NCBI GenBank assembly: GCA_963725425.1
Contig: CAVRYJ010000031.1
Coordinates: forward strand, 806,001-870,000
Direction: 5' to 3'
From: Clostridium_I sp963725425
GTDB lineage: Bacteria > Bacillota > Clostridia > Clostridiales > Clostridiaceae
DNA: 64,000 nt
A program made the position numbers and the translations under genes. Below the pieces are notes generated by a model. That model searched no databases. It had not been told where the DNA came from and saw only the letters and a program-made list of their open reading frames with translations. Positions 45,555 to 54,780 of this stretch are shown piece after piece; the first letter of the stretch is position 1; each line of letters starts with the position of its first letter.

Positions 45555-46237
45555 ATTCCTCCCTCAAACTTATATCCTACTCCATAAACAGATTGAATTC
45601 GCTGTGCATACTCTCTTGGAAGATGTGAGCGAATTCTGTTTATGTGAGTGTCAATAGTTCTCCTATCCACATAGGTATAATCAGCCCCCCATACCTTATC
45701 TAGGATTTCATCTCTTGATAACGCCGCCCCTTGATTTGACAAGAGCAAAAATAATATCTCAATCTCCTTGGGTGTAGCATTTATTAAAACATCATTAAAA
45801 ATAATTTTATAAGTAGCTACATTAACTTCTAGATCACCAAATTTAACAGTTGATGATACCTTTTTAACATTTATATCTTCTATCCTTCTAAGCACGGTTC
45901 TGACTCTAGCAACTACTTCCCTTGGATTAAATGGTTTTACAATATAATCATCAGCCCCTAATTCAAGTCCAAGAAGAATATCAATTTCTTCCCCTCTTGC
46001 AGTGAGCATTATTATGGGAACTTTAGACACCTTACGTATTTCTTTGCATACTTCGATTCCTGATATATAAGGCATCATAATATCCAAGATGATAAGGTCA
46101 AAATTACCCTCTAATGCTTTTTTCAAAGCTTCTTGGCCGTTGTATACGCTTGTATATGAAAAATTATTATCCTCCAAATATATCCCGAGGGAACTATGAA
46201 CTGCCTGATCATCATCACAAATCAGAATATGTGTCAT
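45551..46237 (-). CDS. OmpR/PhoB-type response regulator
   Basis: 228 residues. The receiver domain starts HILICDDDQAVHSSLG, with the phosphorylated Asp in LIILDIMMPYISG and the switch residues in IIMLTA and DYIVKPF. The winged helix ends RRTIDTHINRIRSHLPREYA and VYGVGYKFEGGI. It is translationally coupled to the kinase gene. Targets are unknown; the DegV-family gene lies 40 bp upstream and plsC follows the kinase. Confidence 0.93.
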   Translation of the reverse strand: MTHILICDDDQAVHSSLGIYLEDNNFSYTSVYNGQEALKKALEGNFDLIILDIMMPYISGIEVCKEIRKVSKVPIIMLTARGEEIDILLGLELGADDYIVKPFNPREVVARVRTVLRRIEDINVKKVSSTVKFGDLEVNVATYKIIFNDVLINATPKEIEILFLLLSNQGAALSRDEILDKVWGADYTYVDRRTIDTHINRIRSHLPREYAQRIQSVYGVGYKFEGGI

Positions 46238-46276
46238 TTATACTCTCCCATCTAGCACTGTACTAGTTATTATGAA

Positions 46277-47173
46277 TTATCCCATCAAAAAAACAGCAAT
46301 TCCTACTAGTCCAGGACCTACGTGTACACCTAATACTGGACTTATCTGTCCTCTTATTTTTATTTTAACATCTGGAATTACCATTTCCAATTTATCTTTA
46401 ATCTTTTCTAATTCCTTCACAGAACCACTATAAACAATGGCAATCTCAGCTTTTTTACCTGAACCAATAAATTCCTTTGCCAGTGTAATTGCTTTCTTAA
46501 TACATCTCTTTGAACCTCGTTCTTTCCCTGCAATACAATATGTTCCATCCTCACCACAGGTAATAACAGGCTTTATCCCTAGCGCTACTCCAATCATAGA
46601 GGCCACCAGGCCTATTCTACCGCCTTTACATAAGTATTCCAAGGTTTCAAGACAGAAAAAAATTTTTGAATTACCATACTCTGATTCTAGTAATTGTATA
46701 GTTTTCTCATAGTTTTTTCCTTCCTCCAGATGTTTAGCTGCTGATATAGCATACATACCACTTCCAATACCTATATTTTTTGTATCAAATAGATATGTGT
46801 GTATACCATTCTCTTTAAATTCATCACTAACTAGTCTAATAAGGTTGAATGTACCACTTAAATTACTTGAAATACTAATTGATATAATTTTATTGTACCC
46901 ATCCTTAGCAATATGTTGAAACACCTCTTCAGCATCACTATATTGTGGTAATGATGTTGTCGGAATTTCCATATTTAACTTTTCATATACCTCTTCAGGA
47001 GAAATATCAATTTTATCTCTGAAAGATTCTTCTTTATAATTTATTCTAAGAGGCACTACATAAATTGGATATTTTTTTAGATACTCTTCTGGAACATCAC
47101 AACAAGAATCAACTAAAATTGCAAACTCATAAGTTTTACTTTGTAAATCAATTTCATCAACTTTACTATTCAT
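46277..47173 (-). CDS. DegV-family fatty-acid-binding protein
   Basis: 298 residues. The N-terminal half begins FAILVDSCCDVPEEYLKKYP, followed by FRDKIDISPEEVYEKL and TTSLPQYSDAEEVFQ, the conserved DegV ligand region. The C-terminal half has CLETLEYLCKGGRIG and HVGPGLVGIAVF. DegV proteins (FakB in staphylococci) hold a fatty acid for phosphorylation by FakA, so that exogenous fatty acids enter phospholipid. fakA is not here, but plsC is 2 kb downstream on the same strand. The start at 47173 has AAAGGGA upstream. Confidence 0.88.
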   Translation of the reverse strand: MNSKVDEIDLQSKTYEFAILVDSCCDVPEEYLKKYPIYVVPLRINYKEESFRDKIDISPEEVYEKLNMEIPTTSLPQYSDAEEVFQHIAKDGYNKIISISISSNLSGTFNLIRLVSDEFKENGIHTYLFDTKNIGIGSGMYAISAAKHLEEGKNYEKTIQLLESEYGNSKIFFCLETLEYLCKGGRIGLVASMIGVALGIKPVITCGEDGTYCIAGKERGSKRCIKKAITLAKEFIGSGKKAEIAIVYSGSVKELEKIKDKLEMVIPDVKIKIRGQISPVLGVHVGPGLVGIAVFLMG

Positions 47174-47481
47174 AATTCCAGCATCCCTTTCACTTTTAGC
47201 GGAGAAACTCTCTACTATCGTAATTTATCTTAATTATAATGAATAAATAAAGTTATTTCTACAAACTTAACAATTGTACACAATTGTACACATTATGCTA
47301 CATACTTGTATCCAAATCAAATAGATACCTGTTTTTTACTTTACAAATCTTCAAATAGTTAAACAAATTTACAAAAGCCATGTGAAAAATTGATTTCACA
47401 TGGTTTACGTGGTACGTCAGAATGGAATTGAACCCCTTAACAACTGGTTTAGTATATAAAACATATACCCTTCGTTAATAC
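47174..47481. other. Intergenic region with a hairpin at 47379-47405
   Basis: No gene is visible. A hairpin (CATGTGAAA/TTTCACATG) at 47379-47405 lies downstream of the glycosidase remnant on the minus strand and may be its former terminator. A short direct repeat CAATTGTACACAATTGTACA occurs near 47270 and could be a regulator site for the DegV gene. Confidence 0.4.
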
Positions 47482-47640
47482 CTAATTTCCATCTTCATTT
47501 ACAACATTGTTCCTATCAACTTCAGGACTGCTATATTCAAATCTTGTATAACTTAGTCCATAGCCAAATGGGAATACTGTTTATATCTCTCTTGTTCTTA
47601 GATTATCGTAATTGTAAAATGAAACTAATTTAACTTTTTT
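47482..47640 (-). pseudogene. C-terminal fragment of a GH3 beta-glucosidase
   Basis: The minus strand reads VFPFGYGLSYTRFEYSSPEV, then DRNNVVNEDGN and a stop at 47482. PFGYGLSYT-FEY is the hallmark of the GH3 C-terminal region. Upstream, in the same frame, FYNYDNLRTREI is followed by an in-frame TAA at about 47587. The catalytic domains are missing. It abuts the 3' end of the kinase gene at 47663. Confidence 0.75.
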
Positions 47641-47662
47641 TACTTTGAGATGGACCCTTTAT

Positions 47663-49033
47663 TTATGAAATGAGATTTAATTTAATACTTACCTTAGTTC
47701 CCTTTTCCTCTTCACTGCTAAGCTCTATAGTTCCACCATGAAGTTCTACAATCCTCTTGGCAATGGAAAGTCCGAGCCCAGTACCAGTTTTTTCCTTTGA
47801 CCTAGATTTATCTACAGTATAAAATCTGTCAAAAATATTTTCTATTTCTTCTTTTGGTATTCCCATGCCTGTATCACTTACCATTATCTCTACAATTTTA
47901 TTGTGTACTACAGAATTTATAACTATTCTTCCATGCTCTGGGGTGAATTTAATGCTATTTTCAATAAATATTCTAAGCATTTGCTTTATTGTACTGTAAT
48001 CCGCAAAAATATTTGTTTTATCATTTCGAGTGCTACATATTATATGATTTTTAGAAATAAGTTTGCTTTCTTCAATAACCTGTTCAATTAGTTCATTAAG
48101 CATAAAATTTGATTTTTCCATTTGATAAACACCACTATCACCCTTAGCAAGAAAAAGCAATTGTTCCACCATGTCCGCCATATTAGAAGCCTCAAACTTA
48201 ATTGCATAAATTGATTTTTCTAGTGCCTCTCTGTCATCCTTACCCCATCTGTCTAATAAGTTCGCATAACCTTTAATTACAGCAATGGGTGTTCTAAGTT
48301 CATGGGAAGCATCCGATACAAATTCAGCCTGCTGGTCAAAAGAATCTTGAAGTCTGTTTATCATAGTATTAAAAGTGCTCCCAAGTCTTTTTAGTTCATC
48401 CTCAGGTCCTATTATATCTATTCTTTCCTTTAGATTATTAATGCTTATATTTTCAGCGATTTTAGTAATATTATCAATGGGGTTTAGCATCTTTTTACTT
48501 ATGAAATATCCTATGAAAATTGAAAGAATAATACCTGTAAGGTCGGCTATACCCATTAATCCAAATAATACACTCATAAAATCATATTCTCTGTCCATAT
48601 CTTTAACTATCTGCAAATTCACAGTACCAAATTTATTGCTTTGAATTTTTATATTTTCATATAATAAATGCCTATCTTTCTCCTCAAGATATTGTATTGT
48701 ATTGTATGACTCTTTATTTTGTATCTTATAATAAAATCTATCTGAAATATTTAAAATTTTCCCGTTTTGCTGTGTTACCTTTATATACAAATTTTCTTTA
48801 GCAGGTATATTTAATAAAAGTTTTTTATCTGATATATCAACGTGTCCCCCTACATTATTTAGAAATATATTTTTAGCATCCTCTACCTGTTTATTTCCTT
48901 GGGAATAAAAATAATTTCTTATTCCATATAAAACAGAAGCATTGAGCATTAGTAATATAAGTGAAAACATAAAAGCGTACATTATTGTTAACTTAACGGA
49001 AATCTTAGCTTTTTTTAAAAACTTAATATTCAT
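47663..49033 (-). CDS. Sensor histidine kinase (HAMP/HisKA/HATPase)
   Basis: 456 residues. Helices at about 12-34 and 153-177 flank an extracytoplasmic domain. HAMP follows, then HisKA (FVSDASHELRTPIAVIKGY), an N box (FIENSIKFTP) and G boxes (DTGMGIPKEEIENIFDRF, GTGLGLSIAKRI). Layout matches ArlS/CssS-type kinases of envelope stress systems. Its start overlaps the regulator stop (TAATG), so the two are coupled. A DNA fragment matching its last 170 bp lies at 40054-40230. Confidence 0.92.
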   Translation of the reverse strand: MNIKFLKKAKISVKLTIMYAFMFSLILLMLNASVLYGIRNYFYSQGNKQVEDAKNIFLNNVGGHVDISDKKLLLNIPAKENLYIKVTQQNGKILNISDRFYYKIQNKESYNTIQYLEEKDRHLLYENIKIQSNKFGTVNLQIVKDMDREYDFMSVLFGLMGIADLTGIILSIFIGYFISKKMLNPIDNITKIAENISINNLKERIDIIGPEDELKRLGSTFNTMINRLQDSFDQQAEFVSDASHELRTPIAVIKGYANLLDRWGKDDREALEKSIYAIKFEASNMADMVEQLLFLAKGDSGVYQMEKSNFMLNELIEQVIEESKLISKNHIICSTRNDKTNIFADYSTIKQMLRIFIENSIKFTPEHGRIVINSVVHNKIVEIMVSDTGMGIPKEEIENIFDRFYTVDKSRSKEKTGTGLGLSIAKRIVELHGGTIELSSEEEKGTKVSIKLNLIS

Positions 49034-49725
49034 TATTTATCACCTTTAATTACATACCCAACTCCTCTAACGGTAGTAATTAGTTTATTTTCAAATTCAT
49101 CATCTATTTTACAACGTAAATACCTTATAAATACATCTACCACATTAGTATCCCCTTCATATTCATAGCCCCAAATCTTCTCGATTAGTTGTTCTCTTGT
49201 AAGCACGATGTTTTTATTTATAAGTAGCGTTTCTAACAGATCATATTCTTTTTTAGTTAGATCAATTTTTCTGCCACCTCGTACTACTTGATGGCTATTA
49301 TTATTCATAACTATATCACCTAACTTTATTTCTTCATACTTATATTCCGATGCGTCATCCCTTTGCACCACCCTTATCCTTGCTAGAAGTTCTTCTATTG
49401 CAAAAGGTTTTGTCATATAATCATTAGCTCCAATATCCAGCCCCCTTACCTTATAGCTTATATCACTTTTAGCTGTAAGCATTATAATAGGCACCTTGGA
49501 AAACTTTCTTACCTCTTTGCAAACTTCAATTCCATTTAACCCTGGCAGCATAAGATCAAGAATAATCAAATCATATTTATCATTTTCAACCTTTTTTAAA
49601 CCTTCTATTCCATCATAGGCTATATCAGTTTTATATCCCTCATGATTTAGCTCCATCTCAATAAACATTGCCATTTGCCTTTCATCTTCAATTATAAGTA
49701 TTTTGAATTTTTCCATAGCCTTCAC
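49033..49725 (-). CDS. OmpR-type response regulator
   Basis: 230 residues. The receiver starts FKILIIEDERQMAMFIE, with the phosphorylated Asp in LIILDLMLPGLNG, then IIMLTA and DYMTKPFAIEELLAR. The winged helix ends DVFIRYLRCKID and VRGVGYVIKG. It is first in the regulator-kinase operon. Directly upstream are 11-bp spaced direct repeats (TTTAATCTAAT, TTTAACTTATT), the usual binding pattern for OmpR-type regulators, so it probably controls itself. Confidence 0.93.
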   Translation of the reverse strand: MKAMEKFKILIIEDERQMAMFIEMELNHEGYKTDIAYDGIEGLKKVENDKYDLIILDLMLPGLNGIEVCKEVRKFSKVPIIMLTAKSDISYKVRGLDIGANDYMTKPFAIEELLARIRVVQRDDASEYKYEEIKLGDIVMNNNSHQVVRGGRKIDLTKKEYDLLETLLINKNIVLTREQLIEKIWGYEYEGDTNVVDVFIRYLRCKIDDEFENKLITTVRGVGYVIKGDK

Positions 49726-49744
49726 CTCTTCATCTTAAACCTTA

Positions 49745-49786
49745 TTATAATATATTATCCTTAAATAAGTTAAAATTAGATTAAAA
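49745..49786 (-). promoter_or_regulatory. Direct repeats upstream of the regulator gene, copied at 53903-53946
   Basis: On the minus strand TTTAATCTAAT and TTTAACTTATT lie side by side with an 11-bp period. Nearly the same 40 bp occurs at 53903-53946 between the TetR and MaoC-like genes. Tandem 11-bp repeats are typical sites for winged-helix response regulators. The second copy may be a second target or a leftover of a duplicated system. Confidence 0.5.
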
Positions 49787-49787
49787 T

Positions 49788-49815
49788 AAAAAAGAGCCTT
49801 TACTTAGACTCTTTT
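49788..49815 (-). terminator. Terminator at the end of a small open frame
   Basis: On the minus strand AAAAGAGTCT and AGGCTCTTTT form a stem around a short AAGTAA loop, followed by more T residues. The stop codon of the small frame at 49800 lies within it. It separates that unit from the response regulator gene. Confidence 0.65.
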
Positions 49816-49939
49816 CTTACTGGCTTATATTTTGACTTGTTTTTTTCAGAAGGATCTATATTTTCGTAGTCACTACCTTCATCCTTTTTTAATCCTAATG
49901 ATGCCATTTTCTTTTTGTTACTTTTAGTTTATTGCTCAT
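49800..49939 (-). CDS. Small lysine-rich protein of unknown function, possibly frameshifted
   Basis: From ATG at 49907 the frame reads MASLGLKKDEGSDYENIDPS, then a Lys-rich tail ending VRKESK (35 residues). If one A is added to the A5 run at 49912-49916, it extends up to an ATG at 49939 (MSNKLKVTKKKMASLG, 46 residues) with GGAAG upstream. A terminator at its stop supports transcription. I do not recognise the protein. It has no membrane segment and is highly charged. Confidence 0.4.
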
Positions 49940-50059
49940 AATACTTCCGTTACGTAAACTTTATAAAACTCTATAGTAACATTATATAAGTTTAAATTCA
50001 CTTCCTTATTCATCGTGTCCGATTTCGCAAGTCCAAAGAATATACTACTTTCGTTTGAT

Positions 50060-51480
50060 AGAACACTGATAGAACCACAAAGTGATTCACACAAAAGTAG
50101 AGTTTTTGGTTTTGATGAAGCTACAAAGTGATTCACACCAAGCAAAGCTTGGTTTCTCTACTTTTCTACTTTTCCAAAGGCTTAAATTCGGGTGTAACTC
50201 ACCCTACACAATAGCGTAATTCGTTTAAGTGACTTATGCTATTTCATATCTTGATAAATTAATACTTGCATTTTTATCTCTATTTATTACAGCTCCACAA
50301 TTTTCACATACAAAGGTTCTTTCTGACAGTGAGAGTTTTGGCTTAACGTATCCACAACATGAACATGTTTTTGATGATGTATAAAACCTGTCAGCTTCTA
50401 CAAATTCAATACCATATTTTTCTGATTTATATTTAACCATGGTTTTAAATTCAAAGAATCCTTGTTTTGCGATAGCCTTAGATAAATGTCTATTTTTCAT
50501 CATTCCTTTTACATTTAATGTTTCCATAACTATGCGAGATGGTTTGGTTTTCACTATCTCTGTAGTTACTTTATGTCTGTAATCATTTCCGATGTTATCA
50601 AGATTTTTGTGTAATTTTATAATATGCTTTTCAAGTTTTATAATATTGCTTGTTTTAACGTAACTTCCTCCTTTTTTATTTAATTGGTATTTTCTAGATA
50701 CCTTACGTTGCAATCTACGTAATCTCTTTTCTAGTTTTTTAACTTTTTTAGTCTTGTTAATGTTTTTATAAGGGTCTTTAATATTAGAGCATATAGCTAA
50801 ATCTTTCAGGCCAAGATCTATCCCAATACTTTTCCCTGTTAGTTCTACTGGTGCTTGAATTAGTTCGACACCTACTGAAATATACCAGTGAACACCGTTA
50901 AAGCTAATTCTTGGATTACTGTATTTAACATTCGTAGCTATTCTACCGTACTCTGATAGTTTCACTTTTCCAAGCTTTTCTAATTGAACATGAGTTTCTG
51001 TAAATTTAATTTTTACATTGTCATTATAGAAAGACGGCTTAGACCTCCTTCGGCTCTTGAATTTTGGCTTATCAGCTAACTTCTTGAAAAATTACATGTA
51101 AGCTTCACAACCATCTTTAGCAGCCTGTTTAGCTACGTTATTACTGATAGAATTTAACCATTGGTACTGATGCGTTTTCTTTAGTTGTGTTATTTCTTTC
51201 CTAAGGTCATTATTTGATATAAATTTGCCACCATTTTTATGATTTTCTTCTTGTCTTGCACAAGTCCAATTATAAATAAATCTTGGAGTTCCAGCGCATT
51301 GAAACAGCTTAGAAATTTGCTTATTGTTCGGTTCTAACCTAACTTTAATTGCTGTTAACATCTTCTACTAACTCCTTAATAATTTTCTTATTTCATTTAC
51401 CTTTTTAGTATTAGCTAAAATACCTTCTTTAAGCCCTAAAAAGATTATTAAGTTGTTATTTCGAAGTGAAACTTGCATTT
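50060..51480 (-). mobile_element. TnpB-only IS605/IS1341-type element
   Basis: Contains tnpB but no Y1 transposase (tnpA). Downstream of tnpB, 50078-50215, lies a palindromic right end: AACCAAGC/GCTTGGT with flanking AAAAGTAGAG and CTCTACTTTT, plus two copies of CAAAGTGATTCACAC about 46 bp apart. In such elements the 3' end of tnpB and this flank give the guide (omega) RNA. Without its own TnpA it would depend on a transposase elsewhere. Ends are approximate. Confidence 0.65.
50234..51361 (-). pseudogene. tnpB: TnpB RNA-guided nuclease, interrupted by one in-frame stop
   Basis: The N-terminal 89 residues (LTAIKVRLEPNNKQISKLFQ; RFIYNWTCARQEE) end at a TAA (51089-51091, shortly after CEAYM). 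The same frame goes on (FFKKLADKPKFKSRRRSKP) to a full TnpB: RuvC-I Asp in GIDLGLKDLAIC, Glu in METLNVKGMMKNR, zinc ribbon CSCCGYVKP and CENCGAVINRDKNASIN with the RuvC-III Asp. All three catalytic acids are present, so only the nonsense codon spoils it. Full length would be about 375 residues. TnpB is an RNA-guided DNA nuclease that helps the element persist. Confidence 0.82.
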
Positions 51481-51672
51481 ACTATAAACAATGTATAAAT
51501 ATAAGAGTATTATATAAACTTATATATGTTATTGTTAACTGTTAGTCGCCTCATATATTTATAAAATATGCTTCCTAATATTCATATACAAGTTTATTCT
51601 CTCACATAATAGCTAACTTATTCATACTAATTGTATTAGGCATCATCAAAGATATATTTATAAAATGCGTTT
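51362..51672. other. Intergenic region upstream of tnpB
   Basis: AT-rich, no gene seen. The left end of the TnpB element should lie within about the first 120 bp; I could not fix it. The rest, up to the MFS stop at 51673, has no clear hairpin. Confidence 0.3.
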
Positions 51673-53082
51673 TTAATTTTTTCCCTGCATTAGGGAAAAT
51701 ACCATGGCTAGTAATGCGCAAATAACAGCGACGAAAATTATGACCTCCATTCCCTTGACAAGAGATATATTGGTCAGGGAATAACCAGTCAAGCTATGCT
51801 TTGCATAAGTAGCTTTAGCTGTTCCAGAAACATAGTTAAAAAGCACACCACTAATAGCCACTCCCATGACCATGCCAATATTACGCATAGTAGCTAAAAT
51901 ACCTGATGTCTCACCACGCTGAAGTTCAGGTGCATTACCCATGACAGTACTATTGTTTGGTATCTGGAACATTCCTGAACCGGCTCCAGTGAGGATCATA
52001 GCAATAATTATATACCAATATGGAGTATCAGATTTTAAAAAGCAAAGAAGTAACAAACCAAAAGCCATTATGCACATACCAGAAGAGGCCATTATGCGAT
52101 TGTCATAGCTATCAGATAATCTTCCAATGCTAATTGCAACCAGTATGATGGCAAGCGGCATTGGAATATAAACAAGCCCAGTCATTGCGGTAGAAAGCAT
52201 CCTGACTTTTTCCAGATAAAACGGAGCTATGAATGCAAGAATAAACTGTGCCATATAGTTGAATGTAGCGGCTGCGATATTTGCTGAAAAAACACGGTTT
52301 TGGAACAATCCCAGATTAAGCAATGGGTATTCTGACCATCTTTCAACGAAAAAAAATACTATGAAGAGTGTTAGACTTACAACAAGCATAGTAGCAAATA
52401 GTATAGAACTTATGCCTTCATTGCCACCAAGATTAAGAGGTAGTAGAACTAGAAAAAGTGCTAGAAAAATGAGTATGCTTCCCTTTATGTCAAATAACAC
52501 GGCGGTTCCTTTTGAATCCATAGGTATGCTCTTAGCTCCAAGAGAAATGCCCACAATACCAAATGGAATATTCATAAAAAATATACTTTGCCATCCTAAT
52601 ACACTTGCCAGCGCTCCTCCAACTACAGGTCCACTGCAAGTTCCAACTGCCACTGCAATTGTAGTAACGCTGAATGCCCTCCCTCTACTTTCGGGAGCGA
52701 CATAATCTGTGATTATGGCAAAATTGGATGAAAACATCATTGCTGCTCCAAGTGCTTGAAATATGCGACATACAATAAGCATCTGAATACTAATAGAAAG
52801 GCCACATAGAAATGATCCAATAGTAAAAATTATGAATCCTGTTAGATAAATTTTTCTATGTCCAAAGATATCTGATAGTCTACCGAATGTAAGCAGTAAA
52901 CTGCTTACTATTAACAGATAAGCAGTGACAACCCACTCCACTATGGATAAAGTTACATGATAATAATTCTGAATAACTGGAAGAACCACATTGACAACAT
53001 TTGAGTCCATAACTGACATAAATGACCCGATTGCAATTGACAGTAACATAAGCCTCATCCTAGGTTTTTTTAGTGCTAACAT
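51673..53082 (-). CDS. MFS multidrug transporter, DHA2 (14-helix) family
   Basis: About 469 residues with 14 predicted helices. Motif A is LTFGRLSDIFGHRKIYLTG after helix 2; SFMSVMDSNVVNVVLPVIQ in helix 1 and GPVVGGALASVLGWQSIFFM in helix 5 (motif C region) are typical of QacA/EmrB/LfrA proton-driven drug exporters. I chose ATG at 53082 because AGGAGG lies upstream; the frame is open 12 codons further. The TetR gene is just upstream with an operator-like palindrome between, so the pair is an inducible efflux unit. The tail of a second such gene is at 54603. Confidence 0.9.
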   Translation of the reverse strand: MLALKKPRMRLMLLSIAIGSFMSVMDSNVVNVVLPVIQNYYHVTLSIVEWVVTAYLLIVSSLLLTFGRLSDIFGHRKIYLTGFIIFTIGSFLCGLSISIQMLIVCRIFQALGAAMMFSSNFAIITDYVAPESRGRAFSVTTIAVAVGTCSGPVVGGALASVLGWQSIFFMNIPFGIVGISLGAKSIPMDSKGTAVLFDIKGSILIFLALFLVLLPLNLGGNEGISSILFATMLVVSLTLFIVFFFVERWSEYPLLNLGLFQNRVFSANIAAATFNYMAQFILAFIAPFYLEKVRMLSTAMTGLVYIPMPLAIILVAISIGRLSDSYDNRIMASSGMCIMAFGLLLLCFLKSDTPYWYIIIAMILTGAGSGMFQIPNNSTVMGNAPELQRGETSGILATMRNIGMVMGVAISGVLFNYVSGTAKATYAKHSLTGYSLTNISLVKGMEVIIFVAVICALLAMVFSLMQGKN

Positions 53083-53103
53083 TTGAATCCTCCTTTTATA
53101 TAG

Positions 53104-53117
53104 TGAACTATTGTTCA
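53104..53117. promoter_or_regulatory. Candidate TetR operator before the MFS gene
   Basis: TGAAC-tatt-GTTCA is a perfect short palindrome 22 bp upstream of the MFS start and within the TetR-MFS gap. TetR-type repressors of efflux genes bind such sites. Confidence 0.55.
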
Positions 53118-53189
53118 TTATTAAAATAAAAAAATATATTGAATTATTGCCTGAATAATCTAGAATTTATTAGGTGATATCATCAATAT

Positions 53190-53813
53190 TTAATTACTAT
53201 CTTCACTTTTATGCCCATCAAGTCTTATATGCAAGTCTTTAAACGATATATATATTAATTTATTTATAAGCAATTTAATCCTATCTACATCATAGTCTTC
53301 CTTTAATATAAGGGAAATTCCCTCAACTAATGTATAGGAAACAACATAAATCATGGTCTTATTGTTTTCATCACGGGATATACTTTTATGATAAGACTGC
53401 ACGTTAATATTGTTAATTAAATTTACAAGTTCTTCTTTAACATTCTCGTACTTTGAGCCCTTACTTTTATTGAATATTATCGTAATTTCCACATCAGACT
53501 CCATTATTATTTCGACTAATTCATTTATAATATCATTTACATATGGCATAGGTGCACAATTATTGCTTAGTACTGATTGATTAATTTGTTCCTGTATCTT
53601 TGAAAGATAGGTGAAAATTTTAGTATAAACCGGATCAATTAGTGTTTCAAAAAGTGCTTCTTTATTAGTAAAATATCTATAAATACTGCCTAATGCGATA
53701 CCTGAACCTGATGCAATATTTCTCATGGATGCCTCTAAATATCCATTTTTTTTAAACTCCCTTAAAGCTATTGAAAGAATCTTATCTCTCACTTCTTCTT
53801 TTAAATATTGCAT
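53190..53813 (-). CDS. TetR-family transcriptional regulator
   Basis: 207 residues. The N-terminal helix-turn-helix reads ILSIALREFKKNGYLEASMR, then NIASGSGIALGSIYRYFTNK, the TetR pattern. The C-terminal ligand domain is not recognisable. It lies upstream of the MFS gene on the same strand, and a palindrome lies between them, so it probably represses the transporter until a drug binds. The start at 53813 follows GGAGGTTCAT-like sequence on the minus strand. Confidence 0.9.
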   Translation of the reverse strand: MQYLKEEVRDKILSIALREFKKNGYLEASMRNIASGSGIALGSIYRYFTNKEALFETLIDPVYTKIFTYLSKIQEQINQSVLSNNCAPMPYVNDIINELVEIIMESDVEITIIFNKSKGSKYENVKEELVNLINNINVQSYHKSISRDENNKTMIYVVSYTLVEGISLILKEDYDVDRIKLLINKLIYISFKDLHIRLDGHKSEDSN

Positions 53814-54050
53814 CTATGAACCTCCGTTCGCTTTTAATTATATTTTATACTATATACCATAAAATGTAAAGAAATTTATTCTCTTGATTTTGTTAAAATA
53901 ATATATTATATATTATCCTCAAAAAAATTAAAATTAGATTAAAATAAAATAAAATAAAAGTCTCTGATATACAATTATATTGATATAATATAATTGCACT
54001 TATAGTATTTTGTGGGACTAACAATCATTAATATAAGAAGGAGAATAAAA

Positions 54051-54584
54051 ATGATAGATTTATTTAAAGCTTTTTCTACAAGAAAAGATTTTTTTTATGA
54101 GGGAGCATTTATCGCAAAGGTAAAATACCAACGTTTTCATCCAGATTCAAATGAAGAAACTTTTAGGAGTGAAATTGTAAAAAGTAATAGAAGGCTTTGT
54201 ATAGCAAGCTGTAGTGGATATATTCAAAATGAAATTTCCGAAACCTTAACTTTGTATTTAATGATGAATGTAACCGTTAAAGAGTATGTTCAACCAGAAC
54301 CTATTAAAGACGAAGGCACTTTATGGCGCACTTTCTCAAAAGAAGAAATCTCCAATTTTAGTAAGCTAACTGGAGATACAAATTCTATTCATCTTACAGA
54401 AAATCCTGTTGTACAAGGATTATTCATTTTGAAAGGACTTTGTGACACAACTCAAACAAATAAAATAGAAGTAAAATACATTCATCCTGTTTATGGTGGT
54501 AATCCTGTTTACTTAAAACATGAGGGAAATACTATCAAAGGTTTTAGTAATGCTATGTTATGCTTTGAATCAACACTACTTTAA
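54051..54584 (+). CDS. MaoC-like hot-dog domain protein
   Basis: About 177 residues. The C-terminal half has FSKLTGDTNSIHLTENPVVQ, then GLFILKGL, the hydratase/dehydratase motif of MaoC-like proteins with its Asp and His. Such domains hydrate enoyl-CoA or enoyl-ACP. The N-terminal half (DLFKAFSTRKDFFYEGAFIA) is less conserved and may be a second, degenerate hot-dog. I chose ATG at 54051, preceded by AGAAGGAG. It stands alone and its substrate is unknown. Confidence 0.75.
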   Translation: MIDLFKAFSTRKDFFYEGAFIAKVKYQRFHPDSNEETFRSEIVKSNRRLCIASCSGYIQNEISETLTLYLMMNVTVKEYVQPEPIKDEGTLWRTFSKEEISNFSKLTGDTNSIHLTENPVVQGLFILKGLCDTTQTNKIEVKYIHPVYGGNPVYLKHEGNTIKGFSNAMLCFESTLL

Positions 54585-54602
54585 AAATTGTAAACTGTTT
54601 TT

Positions 54603-54686
54603 TTATACTGCTTTGCGTTTTTCATCTTTCCTTTGGACTAGCGAAAACACCATGGCTAATAATGCGCAAATATCAGCAATAAAAAC
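54603..54686 (-). pseudogene. C-terminal fragment of a second DHA2 MFS transporter
   Basis: The minus strand reads VFIADICALLAMVFSLVQRK, then DEKRKAV and a stop. The intact transporter at 51673 ends IFVAVICALLAMVFSLMQGKN, and the DNA matches closely over about 60 bp. Only the last helix remains. It points to a former tandem or duplicated drug-efflux gene, with the MaoC-like gene now between. Confidence 0.75.
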
Positions 54687-54721
54687 ATAGTTTTCTCAAT
54701 TGTATTACCTTAATTCATTAT

Positions 54722-54775
54722 GAGAAGCAACATGCCAAGGCACGTTAAGAGGCTATTGGATAAAATGTATTATTC
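54722..54775. repeat. Single arm of the fold-back element of 27.2 kb
   Basis: GCAACATGCCAAGGCACGT, then TAAGAGGCTATTGGATAAAATG, matches the outer arm at 27169-27211 (GCAGCATGGCAATGCACGT, then GAAAACGGCTATTGTAGTG) over about 42 bp. The second arm and the hairpin core are absent. It lies between the convergent MaoC-like gene remains and clpA. Confidence 0.65.
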
Positions 54776-54780
54776 GGCTA

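Noticed and set aside
47407..47440. A tRNA-like 3' half (GGTTCAATTCCATTC)
   Set aside because: The T-arm does not pair and no acceptor or anticodon arm can be drawn.
49936..50145. A 69-residue minus-strand open frame beside tnpB
   Set aside because: It covers the palindromic right end of the TnpB element and looks like no protein.
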